Assembly: GCF_013337285.1 (NCBI RefSeq)
Contig: NZ_SUPW01000003.1
Span: forward strand, 248,001-312,000
DNA from: Agrobacterium tumefaciens
Lineage (GTDB): Bacteria > Pseudomonadota > Alphaproteobacteria > Rhizobiales > Rhizobiaceae
Direction of reading: 5' to 3'
DNA: 64,000 nt
Shown here: piece after piece, positions 1 to 8,947 of the stretch
How positions within the stretch are numbered: position 1 is the first letter of the stretch
Layout: each line of letters starts with the position of its first letter
Program-made: the position numbers and the translations under genes
Notes under the pieces: model-generated
Database searches by the model: none
The model's input: only the letters and a program-made list of their open reading frames with translations
Told to the model about the DNA's origin: nothing

Positions 1-206
1 CTGGCAAGGCCGGCGGCGCTGAAGGAGCCGGAGATCGAATAATTCGGCCCGTCCATGCGAGTCGAAAAACTTGCCCGCGCAATCGGCAGAATGCCGAGAT
101 TGATGCTGTATTCGCTTGTATGGCGTGCTTCGGCGGCGAGCGAGGGGGAGACGCCCGCAAACGCCATTGTCACGGCCATGAAAATGCTTTTTCCTCTGGC
201 AATCAT
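1..206 (-). CDS. DUF3108 domain protein, N-terminal part only
   Basis: This gene runs off the left edge of the window; only its first 68 codons are present. The start ATG (206-204) has an AAGGTGAT ribosome site about 8 bases upstream. The first ~25 residues look like a cleavable signal peptide (positively charged start, hydrophobic core, then a Ser-Leu-Ala-Ala-Glu-Ala cleavage region). The following residues (YSINLGILPIARASF and on to a YSISGSF stretch) resemble the start of DUF3108 periplasmic proteins of Rhizobiales, whose function is unknown. It is divergent from rpmB, sharing a 250-bp upstream region. Confidence 0.65.
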   Translation of the reverse strand, partial: MIARGKSIFMAVTMAFAGVSPSLAAEARHTSEYSINLGILPIARASFSTRMDGPNYSISGSFSAAGLA

Positions 207-334
207 TTCGATATCACCTTAAAAGAGGCGCGGAAGCGGCCTTATCGGGCGATGATATACGCTGACTTGTGGCAATAAAAAAGCGGACGACGGTTGAAAA
301 CGCCGGAATTTCCTTTCATTTGATCGCGAGCGGC

Positions 335-363
335 TTGACTGTTAAGTCTCGTCTGACTATAGA
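335..363 (+). promoter_or_regulatory. Sigma-70-type promoter of rpmB
   Basis: TTGACT at 335-340 and TATAGA at 358-363 are separated by exactly 17 bases, close to the housekeeping consensus. Transcription would start near 370 and give a leader of about 88 bases before the rpmB ATG at 458. This is the only good promoter-like pair I saw in the 207-457 gap. Confidence 0.6.
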
Positions 364-457
364 ACCGCAACTTTCCAATCAAGGCCAGTTGGATTGCCTC
401 TCCGGTTTTGCCGGTGGCGAGCCAGTGGCGAAACAGACGAACGAAATAGGTGTACCC

Positions 458-748
458 ATGTCCCGTGTATGCGAATTGACCGGCAAGGGCGTCCAGACGG
501 GCAACAACGTCAGCCACGCCAACAACAGGACCAAGCGCCGGTTCCTTCCGAACCTCTGCCAAGTCACGTTGATCTCCGATGCTCTCGGCCAGCGCTTCCG
601 CCTGCGTGTTTCCGCAGCTGCTCTGCGTTCCGTTGAACACCGTGGCGGCCTCGATGCTTTCCTTCTGAAGTCCGGCGAAAATGATCTGAGCATGCGCGCT
701 CGTCTCCTGCGCCGCCAGATCGCCAAGAAGACGGCTGAAGCTGCTTAA
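458..748 (+). CDS. rpmB: 50S ribosomal protein L28
   Basis: Encodes the 96-residue large-subunit ribosomal protein L28. The N-terminus [11 protein letters not shown] is the family signature, followed by the [16 protein letters not shown] segment typical of alphaproteobacterial L28. The length matches rhizobial orthologues. I chose the ATG at 458 because the reading frame upstream of it (from 269) has no family similarity and the L28 fold begins at this Met. The gene stands alone between its own promoter (335-363) and an intrinsic terminator (777-812). Confidence 0.97.
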   Translation: MSRVCELTGKGVQTGNNVSHANNRTKRRFLPNLCQVTLISDALGQRFRLRVSAAALRSVEHRGGLDAFLLKSGENDLSMRARLLRRQIAKKTAEAA

Positions 749-776
749 TAGCGGTTTCGACATCATCGATATTCAG

Positions 777-812
777 AAGGCTTGAATGGCTTTTGCCGCT
801 CAGGCCTTTTGT
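777..812 (+). terminator. Intrinsic terminator of rpmB
   Basis: A 9-bp stem (AAGGCTTGA 777-785 with TCAGGCCTT 800-808, one G-U pair) encloses an inner GGC/GCC stem with a TTTT loop and is followed by TTTTGTCTGTC. It separates rpmB from the riboswitch-controlled gene downstream. Confidence 0.6.
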
Positions 813-831
813 CTGTCTAAATTCGCTCCAA

Positions 832-861
832 CTGGTGGCATCACCCAGGATAAAAAAATGC
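832..861 (+). promoter_or_regulatory. PreQ1-I-like riboswitch overlapping the start codon
   Basis: The minimal preQ1-I pseudoknot can be drawn here. P1 is CTGG (832-835) with CCAG (845-848). U836 directly follows the 5' strand and C844 directly precedes the 3' strand, the positions of the ligand-contacting U and C in the class I structure. An A-rich tail (852-858) follows, and loop GCAT (838-841) pairs with ATGC (858-861), which contains the start AUG of the transporter gene. The ribosome site AGGA (847-850) lies in the P1 strand. Ligand binding would therefore be expected to close the ribosome-binding region. The gene it controls, a queuosine-precursor transporter, is a fitting target. The fold was drawn by eye, not computed. 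Confidence 0.72.
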
Positions 862-1496
862 TGACCCTGCGCTATACGCTGATCTACGTTCTACTGATGA
901 CACTGGTGGTCGTCGCTTCCAATATTCTGGTGCAATATCCGCTTTCCGGATCGCTGTTCGGCGTCAATCTGGGCGATCTGTTGACCTGGGGCGCCTTTAC
1001 CTATCCGGTCGCCTTCCTCGTCACCGACCTGACAAACCGCCAGTTCGGCCCCTCGGTCGCGCGGCGCGTCGTGCTCGCGGGCTTTGTCGTTGGGGTAACG
1101 CTGTCCTTCTGGACTTCCATTCCGCGCATCGCAGTGGCTTCCGGCACCGCCTATCTCATCGGCCAGTTGCTCGATATTTCGGTCTTCAACCGCCTGCGCC
1201 GCCAGCGCTGGTGGCATGCGCCGCTTGCCGGCTCGATGCTGGGTTCGGTACTGGATACGGCACTGTTCTTCTCCATCGCCTTTGCCGCGAGTTTCGCCTT
1301 TGTCGGCCCCAATGATGCCTTCGCCATCGAAAACGCACCCATACTCGGCGCGCTTACCCTTGAAGCGCCGCGTTGGATTTCCTGGGCATTGGGCGATCTT
1401 TCGGTGAAAATCCTTGTCGGCCTGGTCATGCTTCTGCCTTACGGCGCGCTGATGAACACGCTGAAGCCGATGCCGGGCACAGTCAAATCGGGCTGA
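858..1496 (+). CDS. yhhQ: Queuosine precursor transporter (YhhQ/DUF165, VUT family)
   Basis: A 212-residue inner-membrane protein of the YhhQ/DUF165 family, which imports queuosine precursors (preQ0, preQ1 and related bases) for tRNA modification. About six hydrophobic segments are visible, with family landmarks such as FTYPVAFLVTDLTNR near residues 45-60 and a C-terminal RWISWALGDLSVK segment. The ATG at 858 is preferred to an upstream in-frame ATG at 786 because it follows AGGATAAAAAA, because the hydrophobic family similarity starts here, and because the upstream stretch holds the rpmB terminator and the riboswitch. It stands alone; regulation is probably by preQ1 at translation initiation. 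Confidence 0.88.
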   Translation: MLTLRYTLIYVLLMTLVVVASNILVQYPLSGSLFGVNLGDLLTWGAFTYPVAFLVTDLTNRQFGPSVARRVVLAGFVVGVTLSFWTSIPRIAVASGTAYLIGQLLDISVFNRLRRQRWWHAPLAGSMLGSVLDTALFFSIAFAASFAFVGPNDAFAIENAPILGALTLEAPRWISWALGDLSVKILVGLVMLLPYGALMNTLKPMPGTVKSG

Positions 1497-1609
1497 CATT
1501 ATCCGCCAGCCGCATTTGAAGCTGTGCAGGCGTGGATCAAATCACGCTTGCAAACCGGCGGACCGCGTTGCAGTCTGCCGTCCGTGGTGCAGCACGGAGG
1601 CGGATCGGC

Positions 1610-1945
1610 ATGCAGATCAAGGATGTTATCGACATTGTGGATGCGACGAGCGCGACGCTTTCGGGCTCCAGCTTTGATGACGTCAATCTGTCGGGAACGG
1701 TCTTCAACAATGTCAATCTGGCCGGCACACGCTTCAACGACATCAACTTTTCCGGTGCGTCGTTTACGGATAGCAACATGTCCGGCTGGTCGATCGATGA
1801 CGTCAATTTTACCGGACTGAAGCTGAGCAACACAAATCTGTCCGGCGCGCAGATAACGGCATGCCGAATGACAGGCATGAAGATCGACGGCGTTCCGGTC
1901 GAGGATCTCCTCGCTGCCTACAAGGCGGCACAGGAGAAGGCCTGA
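1610..1945 (+). CDS. Pentapeptide-repeat protein
   Basis: A 111-residue protein made mostly of pentapeptide repeats: from about residue 25 to 85 every fifth position is F, L, M or I, in units such as SSFDD, VNLSG, TVFNN, VNLAG. This predicts a right-handed quadrilateral beta-helix. The last ~25 residues (DGVPVEDLLAAYKAAQEKA) form a helical tail. The start at 1610 has GGAGG nine bases upstream; a longer in-frame version from 1532 lacks one. There is no signal peptide, so it is probably cytoplasmic. Some family members protect DNA gyrase by mimicking DNA, but this short one gives no sign of a specific partner. Confidence 0.8.
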   Translation: MQIKDVIDIVDATSATLSGSSFDDVNLSGTVFNNVNLAGTRFNDINFSGASFTDSNMSGWSIDDVNFTGLKLSNTNLSGAQITACRMTGMKIDGVPVEDLLAAYKAAQEKA

Positions 1946-1948
1946 TAT

Positions 1949-2953
1949 TCACTCCACCAGCTTGAATTCCAGCATCAGATTGCGCTGGAGAAACGAGTGG
2001 TTGTCATCGGACACGATGATGAGGCGCGTCGAGCCATCCGGCCCCTTCACCACATCCATGCCTTCCATATTGTCGATCTGGTAGGCCATGCCCGCTTCCA
2101 TGAGGATTTCACCATCCACCACGGCACCCGGCCGGATATCGCCCCCGCGGATGCGGCGGATGCGCATGCCGACACCTTCGGCGAAATTAAAGCGCCGCTC
2201 AAGAAGCAGCAGATCGCCGTTCGGCAGGAAAGCGCCATCAGTCACATCGAATGACGGATGATGGGTGACCGCGAATGTGCCCTTCAGCGGGCCTTCCAGG
2301 ATGGCCGCGAGAAGATTGCCGTCCGCATCGATACTTTTTTCAGCGACCACGACCAGAGCGCCGGCGAGCGGCGAATCGGCTGGCGATACCGCCAAGGCCT
2401 CCATGCCACCGTTGTGGCGCAGTTCATTATTGGGAATGAGATGTGGCAGGCGACTGAGCGGCTTGGACGTCGCAAAGCCCGGATCCGGATAGATATCGAT
2501 CCTGTGCCGCTGCTCGTAGCTGACGAACACCTTGCCGTCGCGCAGCGCCAGCCCTTCCGCATCCATTTCCATCTTGCGCGGCGGCTCGCGGCCACTCATG
2601 TCCAGCATGGGAGTGATGCGGGCATCGGCAAGCCCGGACAGCGCGCCAGCCGCACCACGCGTGATCCTGCCCGTCAGCCAGTGGCCGGTATCCAGCACCG
2701 CGATAAATTCCTCACCATCGGGACGGAAGCGGATGGAGGATATCGCCCCGAACAGCTTTTCCGGGGCGCTCATCACCATGCCGCCGATAAATTCCAGCTT
2801 GCCGAAACGTTTTGCGCTGGTGCCGACCTCAAAACCCGACAGCAGACGAACGCTCACCGGTACATCGATGGTCGAGGCGCCGATGGGAATGGGAAACAGA
2901 GAAGCCGCCGCAAGAACCGTAGCGACCGCCAGAGACCTGCAGGAAAAGGACAC
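1949..2953 (-). CDS. Phytase-like esterase-fold secreted protein
   Basis: A 334-residue exported protein of the phytase-like/esterase-like beta-propeller family (Pfam Phytase-like). Its sequence has propeller landmarks: FIAVLDTGHWLTGRI, MDAEGLALRDGKVFVSYEQ, NGGMEALAV, and VTDGAFLPNGDLLLLERRF. I chose the GTG at 2953: it follows a GGGG-containing site, lies 10 bases after the cobT stop and starts a clean signal peptide. A longer frame begins with TTG at 3031 inside cobT and adds a non-hydrophobic extension. Substrate is unknown; the family name does not prove phytase activity. It is probably co-transcribed with cobT. Confidence 0.75.
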   Translation of the reverse strand: MSFSCRSLAVATVLAAASLFPIPIGASTIDVPVSVRLLSGFEVGTSAKRFGKLEFIGGMVMSAPEKLFGAISSIRFRPDGEEFIAVLDTGHWLTGRITRGAAGALSGLADARITPMLDMSGREPPRKMEMDAEGLALRDGKVFVSYEQRHRIDIYPDPGFATSKPLSRLPHLIPNNELRHNGGMEALAVSPADSPLAGALVVVAEKSIDADGNLLAAILEGPLKGTFAVTHHPSFDVTDGAFLPNGDLLLLERRFNFAEGVGMRIRRIRGGDIRPGAVVDGEILMEAGMAYQIDNMEGMDVVKGPDGSTRLIIVSDDNHSFLQRNLMLEFKLVE

Positions 2954-2963
2954 CCGGCCCCGC

Positions 2964-4868
2964 TTATCCGGCACGGCGGACCCTGTGGGACGAACCGGAA
3001 GCACTGCTCGTATCCTCGAAGAGAGCAGCAAGCTGCTCGGTCATCGCGCCGGCAAGCTCATCCGCATCAACGATGGTCACGGCGCGGCGGTAATAACGGG
3101 TCACGTCATGGCCGATGCCGATTGCCAGCAGTTCCACCGGCGAGCGCGTCTCGATCTGCTCGATGACCGCACGCAGATGCCGTTCCAGATAGTTGCCCGG
3201 ATTAACTGACAGGGTCGAATCATCCACCGGCGCACCGTCGGAGATCATCATCATGATCTTGCGTTGCTCGGGGCGGCCGATCAGGCGGTTATGCGCCCAC
3301 ATCAGCGCTTCGCCGTCGATGTTTTCCTTGAGCAGGCCTTCGCGCATCATCAGGCCGAGATTGCGCCGTGAGCGCCGCCATGGGGCATCCGCAGACTTGT
3401 AGATGATATGGCGCAAATCGTTGAGGCGGCCCGGCGAAGCGGGTTTGCCATTGGCGAGCCATTGCTCGCGCGATTGTCCGCCCTTCCACGCCTTGGTGGT
3501 GAAGCCGAGAATTTCGACCTTCACGCCCGACCGTTCCAGCGTGCGCGCCAGAATATCGGCGCAGGTGGCTGCAACCGTGATCGGACGGCCGCGCATCGAA
3601 CCGGAATTATCGATGACCAGCGAAACCACCGTGTCGCGGAACTTGGTATCACGTTCCTTCTTGAAGGAGAGCGGCTGCATGGGATCGATGATGAGCCTGA
3701 CGAGACGGGCCGGATCGAGATAACCCTCTTCCAGATCGAAATCCCAGGAGCGGTTCTGCTGCGCCATCAGGCGGCGCTGCAGCCGGTTCGCCAGACGCCC
3801 GACGGCACCCTGCAGATGGGCGAGCTGCTTGTCGAGGAAGGCGCGCAGGCGGTCCAGCTCGGCATCGTCGCACAGTTCTTCGGCGCGGATTTCCTCGTCG
3901 AATTCCTCGGTAAAGATGCGGTAGTCGACCTTCTCGTTAAAATCGTCGAAGGGGCTATTGGGGCGACGCGTCTCACCGGGCGTTTCGGAATCCTCGTCGA
4001 GGTCGTCGGACATTTCCTCGTCCGACATCTCGGCGCCGTCCATCTCGCCTTCTTCCATTTCCTCCTGCGAGGCCTCGTTTTCATCGGCAGGCGTCGCATC
4101 GGAGCCGGCCTCTTCCTCGACCTGCTCTTCCTCGGTCTCGTTGGTGCGCGGCTGATCCTCGTTGGATTCCGCCTCCTGGCTCTCCGGGTCGTTATCCTCG
4201 TCGCCGAAATCCTCCGCCATCTGCATGGAGGTCAGCATCTTGCGCACCAGCCGCGAAAACGCCTTCTGGTCGGTAATGACGCGGGAGAGATCGTTGAGGT
4301 CGCCTGCCGCCTTGTCTTCAATGAAGTCGCGCCAGAGATCGAGAACCTTGCCAGCACTTGCCGGCGGCTTTTCGCCGGTCAGTTTCTCACGCACCAGAAG
4401 CGCGACCGCCTCCGCGAGTGGTGCGTCATCCTTATTGTTGATGCCGGAGAAATTGGCCTTGGCGTATTTTTCCGTATTCATCGCCTGAATGTTGGACGCC
4501 ATGCCCGGCATGCGCAGCGCGCCGATGGATTCCACCCGCGCCTGTTCGACGGCATCGAAAACCAGCTGCGCTTCGGCGCCCTGCGGCGACATCAGCGCAT
4601 GCGTATCCGCATCATGGCAAGCAAGCCGCAGCGCCATGGAATCACCGAGACCACGCGTGATGGCGATCTCATGCGCCGTGGGTTTCTTGGAAATTTCCGG
4701 CAGGCGCATACGCTCACCGGCAAGACCCGGCCGCTCATTGGCGAAGACGACTTCGACCTCGGCATCACCGGCAACGGATCGCACGCACCCGGCAATCGCC
4801 TGACGCAACGGCTCCGTATCAACAGCCGTACCCGGTTTTGCTCTGGAATTGTCGCCGCGCGCTGCCAT
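2964..4868 (-). CDS. cobT: Aerobic cobaltochelatase subunit CobT
   Basis: CobT partners CobS (AAA+) and CobN in the ATP-dependent insertion of cobalt into hydrogenobyrinic acid a,c-diamide during aerobic cobalamin synthesis. The 634-residue protein has the expected parts: an N-terminal domain, a long Asp/Glu-rich region around residues 225-300, and a C-terminal von Willebrand A domain with the MIDAS motif DNSGSM near residue 420. An ATG at 4868 with AGGAAAG six bases upstream is preferred to the ATG at 4883. It lies downstream of cobS in the same orientation, the usual rhizobial order. No cobalamin riboswitch is visible near either gene. Confidence 0.95.
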   Translation of the reverse strand: MAARGDNSRAKPGTAVDTEPLRQAIAGCVRSVAGDAEVEVVFANERPGLAGERMRLPEISKKPTAHEIAITRGLGDSMALRLACHDADTHALMSPQGAEAQLVFDAVEQARVESIGALRMPGMASNIQAMNTEKYAKANFSGINNKDDAPLAEAVALLVREKLTGEKPPASAGKVLDLWRDFIEDKAAGDLNDLSRVITDQKAFSRLVRKMLTSMQMAEDFGDEDNDPESQEAESNEDQPRTNETEEEQVEEEAGSDATPADENEASQEEMEEGEMDGAEMSDEEMSDDLDEDSETPGETRRPNSPFDDFNEKVDYRIFTEEFDEEIRAEELCDDAELDRLRAFLDKQLAHLQGAVGRLANRLQRRLMAQQNRSWDFDLEEGYLDPARLVRLIIDPMQPLSFKKERDTKFRDTVVSLVIDNSGSMRGRPITVAATCADILARTLERSGVKVEILGFTTKAWKGGQSREQWLANGKPASPGRLNDLRHIIYKSADAPWRRSRRNLGLMMREGLLKENIDGEALMWAHNRLIGRPEQRKIMMMISDGAPVDDSTLSVNPGNYLERHLRAVIEQIETRSPVELLAIGIGHDVTRYYRRAVTIVDADELAGAMTEQLAALFEDTSSASGSSHRVRRAG

Positions 4869-4974
4869 TGTCTTTCCTGTCATTTGTAGACACGTGGGAG
4901 CCGCCCATCAAAGGATGCGCGGCCCGCCGGCGTCTTCAAGTCATCGGTGATTTCTCCGGACGAACCGGGGAATA

Positions 4975-5964
4975 TCAGGCGCTGAGAACGATGTTCGCAG
5001 CGCTTTCCTTCAGCTCGACGCCGAAAGCCCGCTGATATTGCTCGGCCACCAGCGTGCGCTCCAGCTCGTCGCACTTGTTGAGGAAGGTTACGCGGAAGGC
5101 AAAGGCGAGATCGCCGAAGATTTCCGCATTTTCCGCCCAGGTAATGACGGTACGCGGGCTCATGACCGTGGACAAGTCGCCATTAACGAAGGCCGAACGG
5201 GTGAGATCGGCCACGCGCACCATCTTGGAGACGTTTTCGCGGCCCTTCGGATTGTCGAAGCTCTTCACCTTGGCGGCAACGATGTTCACTTCCTGCTCAT
5301 GCGGCAGGTAGTTCAGCGTGGTAACGATGGACCAGCGGTCCATCTGCGCCTGGTTGATCTGCTGCGTGCCGTGGTAAAGGCCGGTCGTATCACCGAGGCC
5401 GACCGTGTTGGCGGTCGCGAAAATACGGAAGGCCGGGTGAGGACGGATGACGCGGCTCTGGTCGAGCAGGGTCAGGCGGCCGGAGGATTCCAGTACGCGC
5501 TGGATAACGAACATCACGTCCGGGCGGCCGGCATCATATTCATCGAAGACTAGCGCTACATTGTGCTGGTAGGCCCAGGGCAGAATGCCGTCCTTGAATT
5601 CGGTAACCTGCTTGCCGTCCTTCAGGACGATGGCGTCCTTGCCGACGAGATCGATACGGCTGACATGGCTGTCGAGGTTGACGCGCACACAGGGCCAGTT
5701 GAGGCGGGCAGCCACCTGCTCGATATGGGTGGACTTGCCCGTGCCGTGGAAACCGGAAACCATGACACGTCGGTTGTGAGCAAAACCGGCTAGGATCGCG
5801 AGGGTCGTATCGCGGTCGAAAAGATAGTCAGGATCGAGATCCGGCACATAGGCGTCGCCCTGGGAATAGGCGGGAACCCGCAGATCCGTATCAATGCCGA
5901 AAACCTCCCGCACGGACACTGTCGTGTCGGGCAGGTTGGAAATATCAAGGTCGATTTTGCTCAT
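4975..5964 (-). CDS. cobS: Aerobic cobaltochelatase subunit CobS
   Basis: The 329-residue AAA+ subunit of the CobNST cobaltochelatase. Visible motifs: Walker [10 protein letters not shown] near residue 80, Walker [14 protein letters not shown] near 145, and a sensor region [14 protein letters not shown]. The start [13 protein letters not shown] is the family N-terminus and has GGAGA five bases upstream; the longer frame from 5991 is not needed. It precedes cobT by about 105 bases and follows the J-domain gene, all leftward. Confidence 0.95.
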   Translation of the reverse strand: MSKIDLDISNLPDTTVSVREVFGIDTDLRVPAYSQGDAYVPDLDPDYLFDRDTTLAILAGFAHNRRVMVSGFHGTGKSTHIEQVAARLNWPCVRVNLDSHVSRIDLVGKDAIVLKDGKQVTEFKDGILPWAYQHNVALVFDEYDAGRPDVMFVIQRVLESSGRLTLLDQSRVIRPHPAFRIFATANTVGLGDTTGLYHGTQQINQAQMDRWSIVTTLNYLPHEQEVNIVAAKVKSFDNPKGRENVSKMVRVADLTRSAFVNGDLSTVMSPRTVITWAENAEIFGDLAFAFRVTFLNKCDELERTLVAEQYQRAFGVELKESAANIVLSA

Positions 5965-6032
5965 CACGTCTCCAAGGCGGGCGGCAGCCACCCGGCCACA
6001 TCATCAATCAGGCGGTAAACACGTAAGTTGGC

Positions 6033-6665
6033 TTAGCAGAAACCTGACTGCTTTAACAATTGATATGCTTGAACAACAGCCCGAAAACGTTCTTCCGAAC
6101 CGCGATCGCCACCATTAGCATCAGGATGGTGCTTTTTGACAAGCTCCTTATAGCGCCTTTTAATGTCTTCCTGCTTCGCATTGGCCGCAAGACCGAGCGT
6201 ATCGAAAGCTTTCGCCTCCAGCGTCTTCAGCTTGCGGTCCTTTTGCAGGCGCTCTCCGCCAGCCTTTGCGCCGCCGGCAAAACCGCCGGTGAAGCCGAAA
6301 GGATCACGGATACGGGCATTGCCGGCCGCGCCGGATCGCAGCGTGGAGTGAAGGGGGCTGTCGCGCGCCGTCTTGTTGACGCCGACCGTCCAGGTCGGGC
6401 GATGGCCGGTGATCGCCTCCTTCTGGTAACGGGCGATCTCGCCGTCTGACAGGCCGGAGAAATAATTATAGCCCTTGTTGTATTCCTTCACATGCTCAAA
6501 ACAGAACAGGAAGAATTGCCCCTCGGCATTGCGGCCGACGGGTGCGCGGTGAACGCCCGGTTTATCGCATCCATCCCACTGGCAGGTGGGAGCCTGAACC
6601 TCAGGTTCCCGCTCCCTTTTCCGGCGCGTGCGGATGCGGTCGAAATATTTCGAATCCAGTTTCAT
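6033..6665 (-). CDS. J-domain (DnaJ-like) co-chaperone
   Basis: A 210-residue protein with the J domain at its C-terminus, about residues 150-210: FDTLGLAANAKQEDIKRRY, then KKHHPDANGG with the HPD tripeptide that stimulates DnaK ATPase. The N-terminal half has a cysteine pair region (CQWDGCDKPGVH and FLFCFEHV) that may bind zinc and is conserved in alphaproteobacterial proteins next to cobS. The start has AGGACATC before ATG. The client is unknown; the constant position beside cobST does not prove a role in cobalamin synthesis. Confidence 0.88.
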   Translation of the reverse strand: MKLDSKYFDRIRTRRKREREPEVQAPTCQWDGCDKPGVHRAPVGRNAEGQFFLFCFEHVKEYNKGYNYFSGLSDGEIARYQKEAITGHRPTWTVGVNKTARDSPLHSTLRSGAAGNARIRDPFGFTGGFAGGAKAGGERLQKDRKLKTLEAKAFDTLGLAANAKQEDIKRRYKELVKKHHPDANGGDRGSEERFRAVVQAYQLLKQSGFC

Positions 6666-6780
6666 GATGTCCTGATTATGGAGTGCTAAAAGCCGCACAA
6701 CAAGAATTGACAAAGCGGAATGTTGCTGGCTTTTAGGTAACCCCCTTTGAAGACCAGCCAACAGGAATGGAGCCCTTCGC

Positions 6781-7062
6781 ATGTCCCTGCGAGAACGTAT
6801 AGAAACGAAGCTGCGTGAGAGCTTTTCACCAGAGCGTCTGAAAGTCGTTGATGAAAGCCAGATGCATGCGGGCCACCAGCCGGATATGACCGGCACGGGC
6901 GAGACACATATGCGTGTTCAGATAGTGTCGGAAAGCTTCTCCGGCAAGTCTCGCGTCGAACGCCACCGGGCGATCAATGCCGTTTTGAAGCCGGAACTCG
7001 ACGCGGGGCTGCATGCGCTGGCAATAGAGGTAGCGGCACCGGGGGAAGCGGTGCGGTTTTAG
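6781..7062 (+). CDS. BolA family protein
   Basis: A 93-residue BolA-like protein. The family's class II KH-like fold is recognisable: SLRERIETKLRESFSPERLKVVDES, then H-rich GHQPDMTGTGETHMRVQIVSESFSGKSRVERHRAIN with the invariant R-H-R helix, and a C-terminal LHALAIEVAAPGE strand. BolA proteins pair with monothiol glutaredoxins around a [2Fe-2S] cluster and affect iron homeostasis and cell shape. It is divergent from the J-domain gene across a 115-bp gap. Confidence 0.92.
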   Translation: MSLRERIETKLRESFSPERLKVVDESQMHAGHQPDMTGTGETHMRVQIVSESFSGKSRVERHRAINAVLKPELDAGLHALAIEVAAPGEAVRF

Positions 7063-7176
7063 GCTTAACTGCGCAGCATTACATTCGTGTTTCTGAGATG
7101 AGAACCTGATTGATCTAAATATCTTTTCGTACTGACACTCAATCACAGGGATACGGTCCCGGTCCCGTACGAGAGA

Positions 7177-7755
7177 ATGATGCCTCACTTCTACGTTGTA
7201 ACCGATTGTGAATTCGACGGTCCGATCCCAGGAAAAAACTCAATGTTGTCATTCGGTTCTGTTGCAGTCTCAGAAACCGGCGAAATTCTCGGCGATTTCG
7301 AGACCGTTCTGGAACGGCTGGAAAATGCGGAGAGCGACCCCGTAACCATGGAGTTTTGGCGCAAACATCCAAAGGCCTGGGAAGCAGCGACGGAAAACGC
7401 TCAACCTGCCGCGGTCGCTATTCAAAGTTTCGTGGCGTGGATAAAATCCTTTGATGCTGAGCCGATATTCGCAGCCCATCCAGTGTCTCTCGACTGTCTG
7501 TGGTTAGATTATTACCTGAAGCGGTTTACAGGTCAGCCGCTTTTTGAAGGCCCGTGGGTTTCCAACCGCCTTTTCAGGTATGCTCCCCTTTGCATCATGT
7601 CCATGGTCGCGGGAAAAACCGGTCGCGATTACTGGAGCTGTGACGTTCAGCACTATCCCGCAGAATGGCTGGGTGCCATTGAGCACACCCATCGTGCAAT
7701 CGACGATGCGCGCGGTTATGCAAACCTTCTGAGTTTCATGCTCAACAAAGGATGA
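7177..7755 (+). CDS. DEDD-type 3'-5' exonuclease domain protein
   Basis: A 192-residue protein with the DnaQ/RNase T exonuclease fold. The Exo I motif is VVTDCEFDGP near residue 10 (two acidic metal ligands); a middle region FAAHPVSLDCLWLDYY around residues 95-110 fits Exo II; HRAIDDARGYANLL near residue 175 fits Exo III with the DEDDh histidine. No polymerase or helicase domain is attached. Nucleic-acid substrate is not evident. It is a single gene convergent with aroB. Confidence 0.78.
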   Translation: MMPHFYVVTDCEFDGPIPGKNSMLSFGSVAVSETGEILGDFETVLERLENAESDPVTMEFWRKHPKAWEAATENAQPAAVAIQSFVAWIKSFDAEPIFAAHPVSLDCLWLDYYLKRFTGQPLFEGPWVSNRLFRYAPLCIMSMVAGKTGRDYWSCDVQHYPAEWLGAIEHTHRAIDDARGYANLLSFMLNKG

Positions 7756-7813
7756 GCTTTCCACGCTGTGGTTTTGCAAATGAAGAGGGTTAGCTTAGGG
7801 CTTGAGCTGCCCC

Positions 7814-8947
7814 TCACCCCGGATGCTTCTCCGACAGGAACGACTGCACCTCCGACGACGCCACATCATCAGCAACGAAAGATTGGCCGATGCCGTGGGT
7901 GAGGATGAAGGTGAGCTTGCCGCCCTTGACCTTCTTGTCCTGCGCGATTGCCGTCATCAGCGTCTCGACCGGCGGCAGCTCACCGGGGATGTCCTTCATC
8001 GTCGTGGGTAGACCGACCGCCTTCAGATGCGCTTCGACGCGGGCCGCATCATCAGGGCTTGCAAGGTTCATGCGAGCGGAGAACTGGTGCGCCAGCACCA
8101 TGCCGATGGCGACGCCTTCACCGTGCACCAGCCGCTTGCTGTCGTAATTCGTCGCCGCTTCCAGCGCGTGGCCGAAGGTGTGGCCGAGGTTCAGAAGGGC
8201 GCGCACGCCGTTTTCTTTCTCGTCCGCCACCACCACATCGGCTTTCGCCTGGCAGCTGGTCGCAATCGCCTGGATGCGGGCGGGGCCGCCGGTGCGGATT
8301 TCATCCCAGTTCTTCTCGAGCCAGAAGAAGAAATCCGGCTTGTCGATTAGGCCATATTTCACCACTTCGGCGTAACCGGCGCGGAATTCCCGCGGGCTCA
8401 GCGTATCGAGTACCGCCGTATCCGCCAGCACCAGATCTGGCTGGTGGAAAACGCCGATGAGGTTCTTGCCGTGGCGGCTATTGATGCCGGTCTTGCCACC
8501 AACGGAGGAATCGACCTGCGCCAGAAGCGAGGTCGGTATCTGCACGAAGCGCACGCCGCGGCGCACGATGCCTGCGGCAAAACCCGCCAGATCACCGATC
8601 ACGCCGCCGCCAAGCGCGATCACCGCATCGTTGCGCTCCACCCGCGCGGAGAGAACCGCATCGCAGACCGTGATCAAGTGCTCGAAGCTCTTGGTTTTTT
8701 CGCCGGCCGGCAATGTCAGCGAAACCGCTTCGATGCCATCCGTCTGCAAGCCGTCCATCAGGCTTTCGAGATAAAGCGGTGCAACATGCTCATCGGTGAT
8801 GATCGCCGCGCGTCTGCCCTTCAGCCGCGCCGAAATCTCGCCACCCGCCCTGCCGATCAGGCCCGGTCCGATCAGAATATCATAGGCGCGCTCGCCGAGC
8901 GGCACATGGACAAGACGTTCATCGGCGTGGATTTCGGAAGGCGTCAT
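7814..8947 (-). CDS. aroB: 3-dehydroquinate synthase
   Basis: Second enzyme of the shikimate pathway: DAHP to 3-dehydroquinate, NAD+ and metal dependent, cytoplasmic. Motifs in the 377 residues: ALGGGVIGDLAGFAAG (nucleotide binding), PTSLLAQVDSSVGGKTGIN (phosphate and substrate contacts), and LNLGHTFGHALE (metal-binding histidines). The start ATG overlaps the aroK stop (ATGA), so the two are translationally coupled. Confidence 0.97.
   Translation of the reverse strand: MTPSEIHADERLVHVPLGERAYDILIGPGLIGRAGGEISARLKGRRAAIITDEHVAPLYLESLMDGLQTDGIEAVSLTLPAGEKTKSFEHLITVCDAVLSARVERNDAVIALGGGVIGDLAGFAAGIVRRGVRFVQIPTSLLAQVDSSVGGKTGINSRHGKNLIGVFHQPDLVLADTAVLDTLSPREFRAGYAEVVKYGLIDKPDFFFWLEKNWDEIRTGGPARIQAIATSCQAKADVVVADEKENGVRALLNLGHTFGHALEAATNYDSKRLVHGEGVAIGMVLAHQFSARMNLASPDDAARVEAHLKAVGLPTTMKDIPGELPPVETLMTAIAQDKKVKGGKLTFILTHGIGQSFVADDVASSEVQSFLSEKHPG

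Noticed and set aside
786-857. In-frame N-terminal extension of the queuosine-precursor transporter from ATG 786
   Set aside because: This stretch contains the rpmB terminator and the preQ1-like aptamer, has no ribosome site, and lacks family similarity.
2954-3031. Longer start (TTG at 3031) for the phytase-like gene, overlapping cobT by 68 bases
   Set aside because: TTG start without a clear ribosome site; the GTG at 2953 gives a clean signal peptide directly after the cobT stop.
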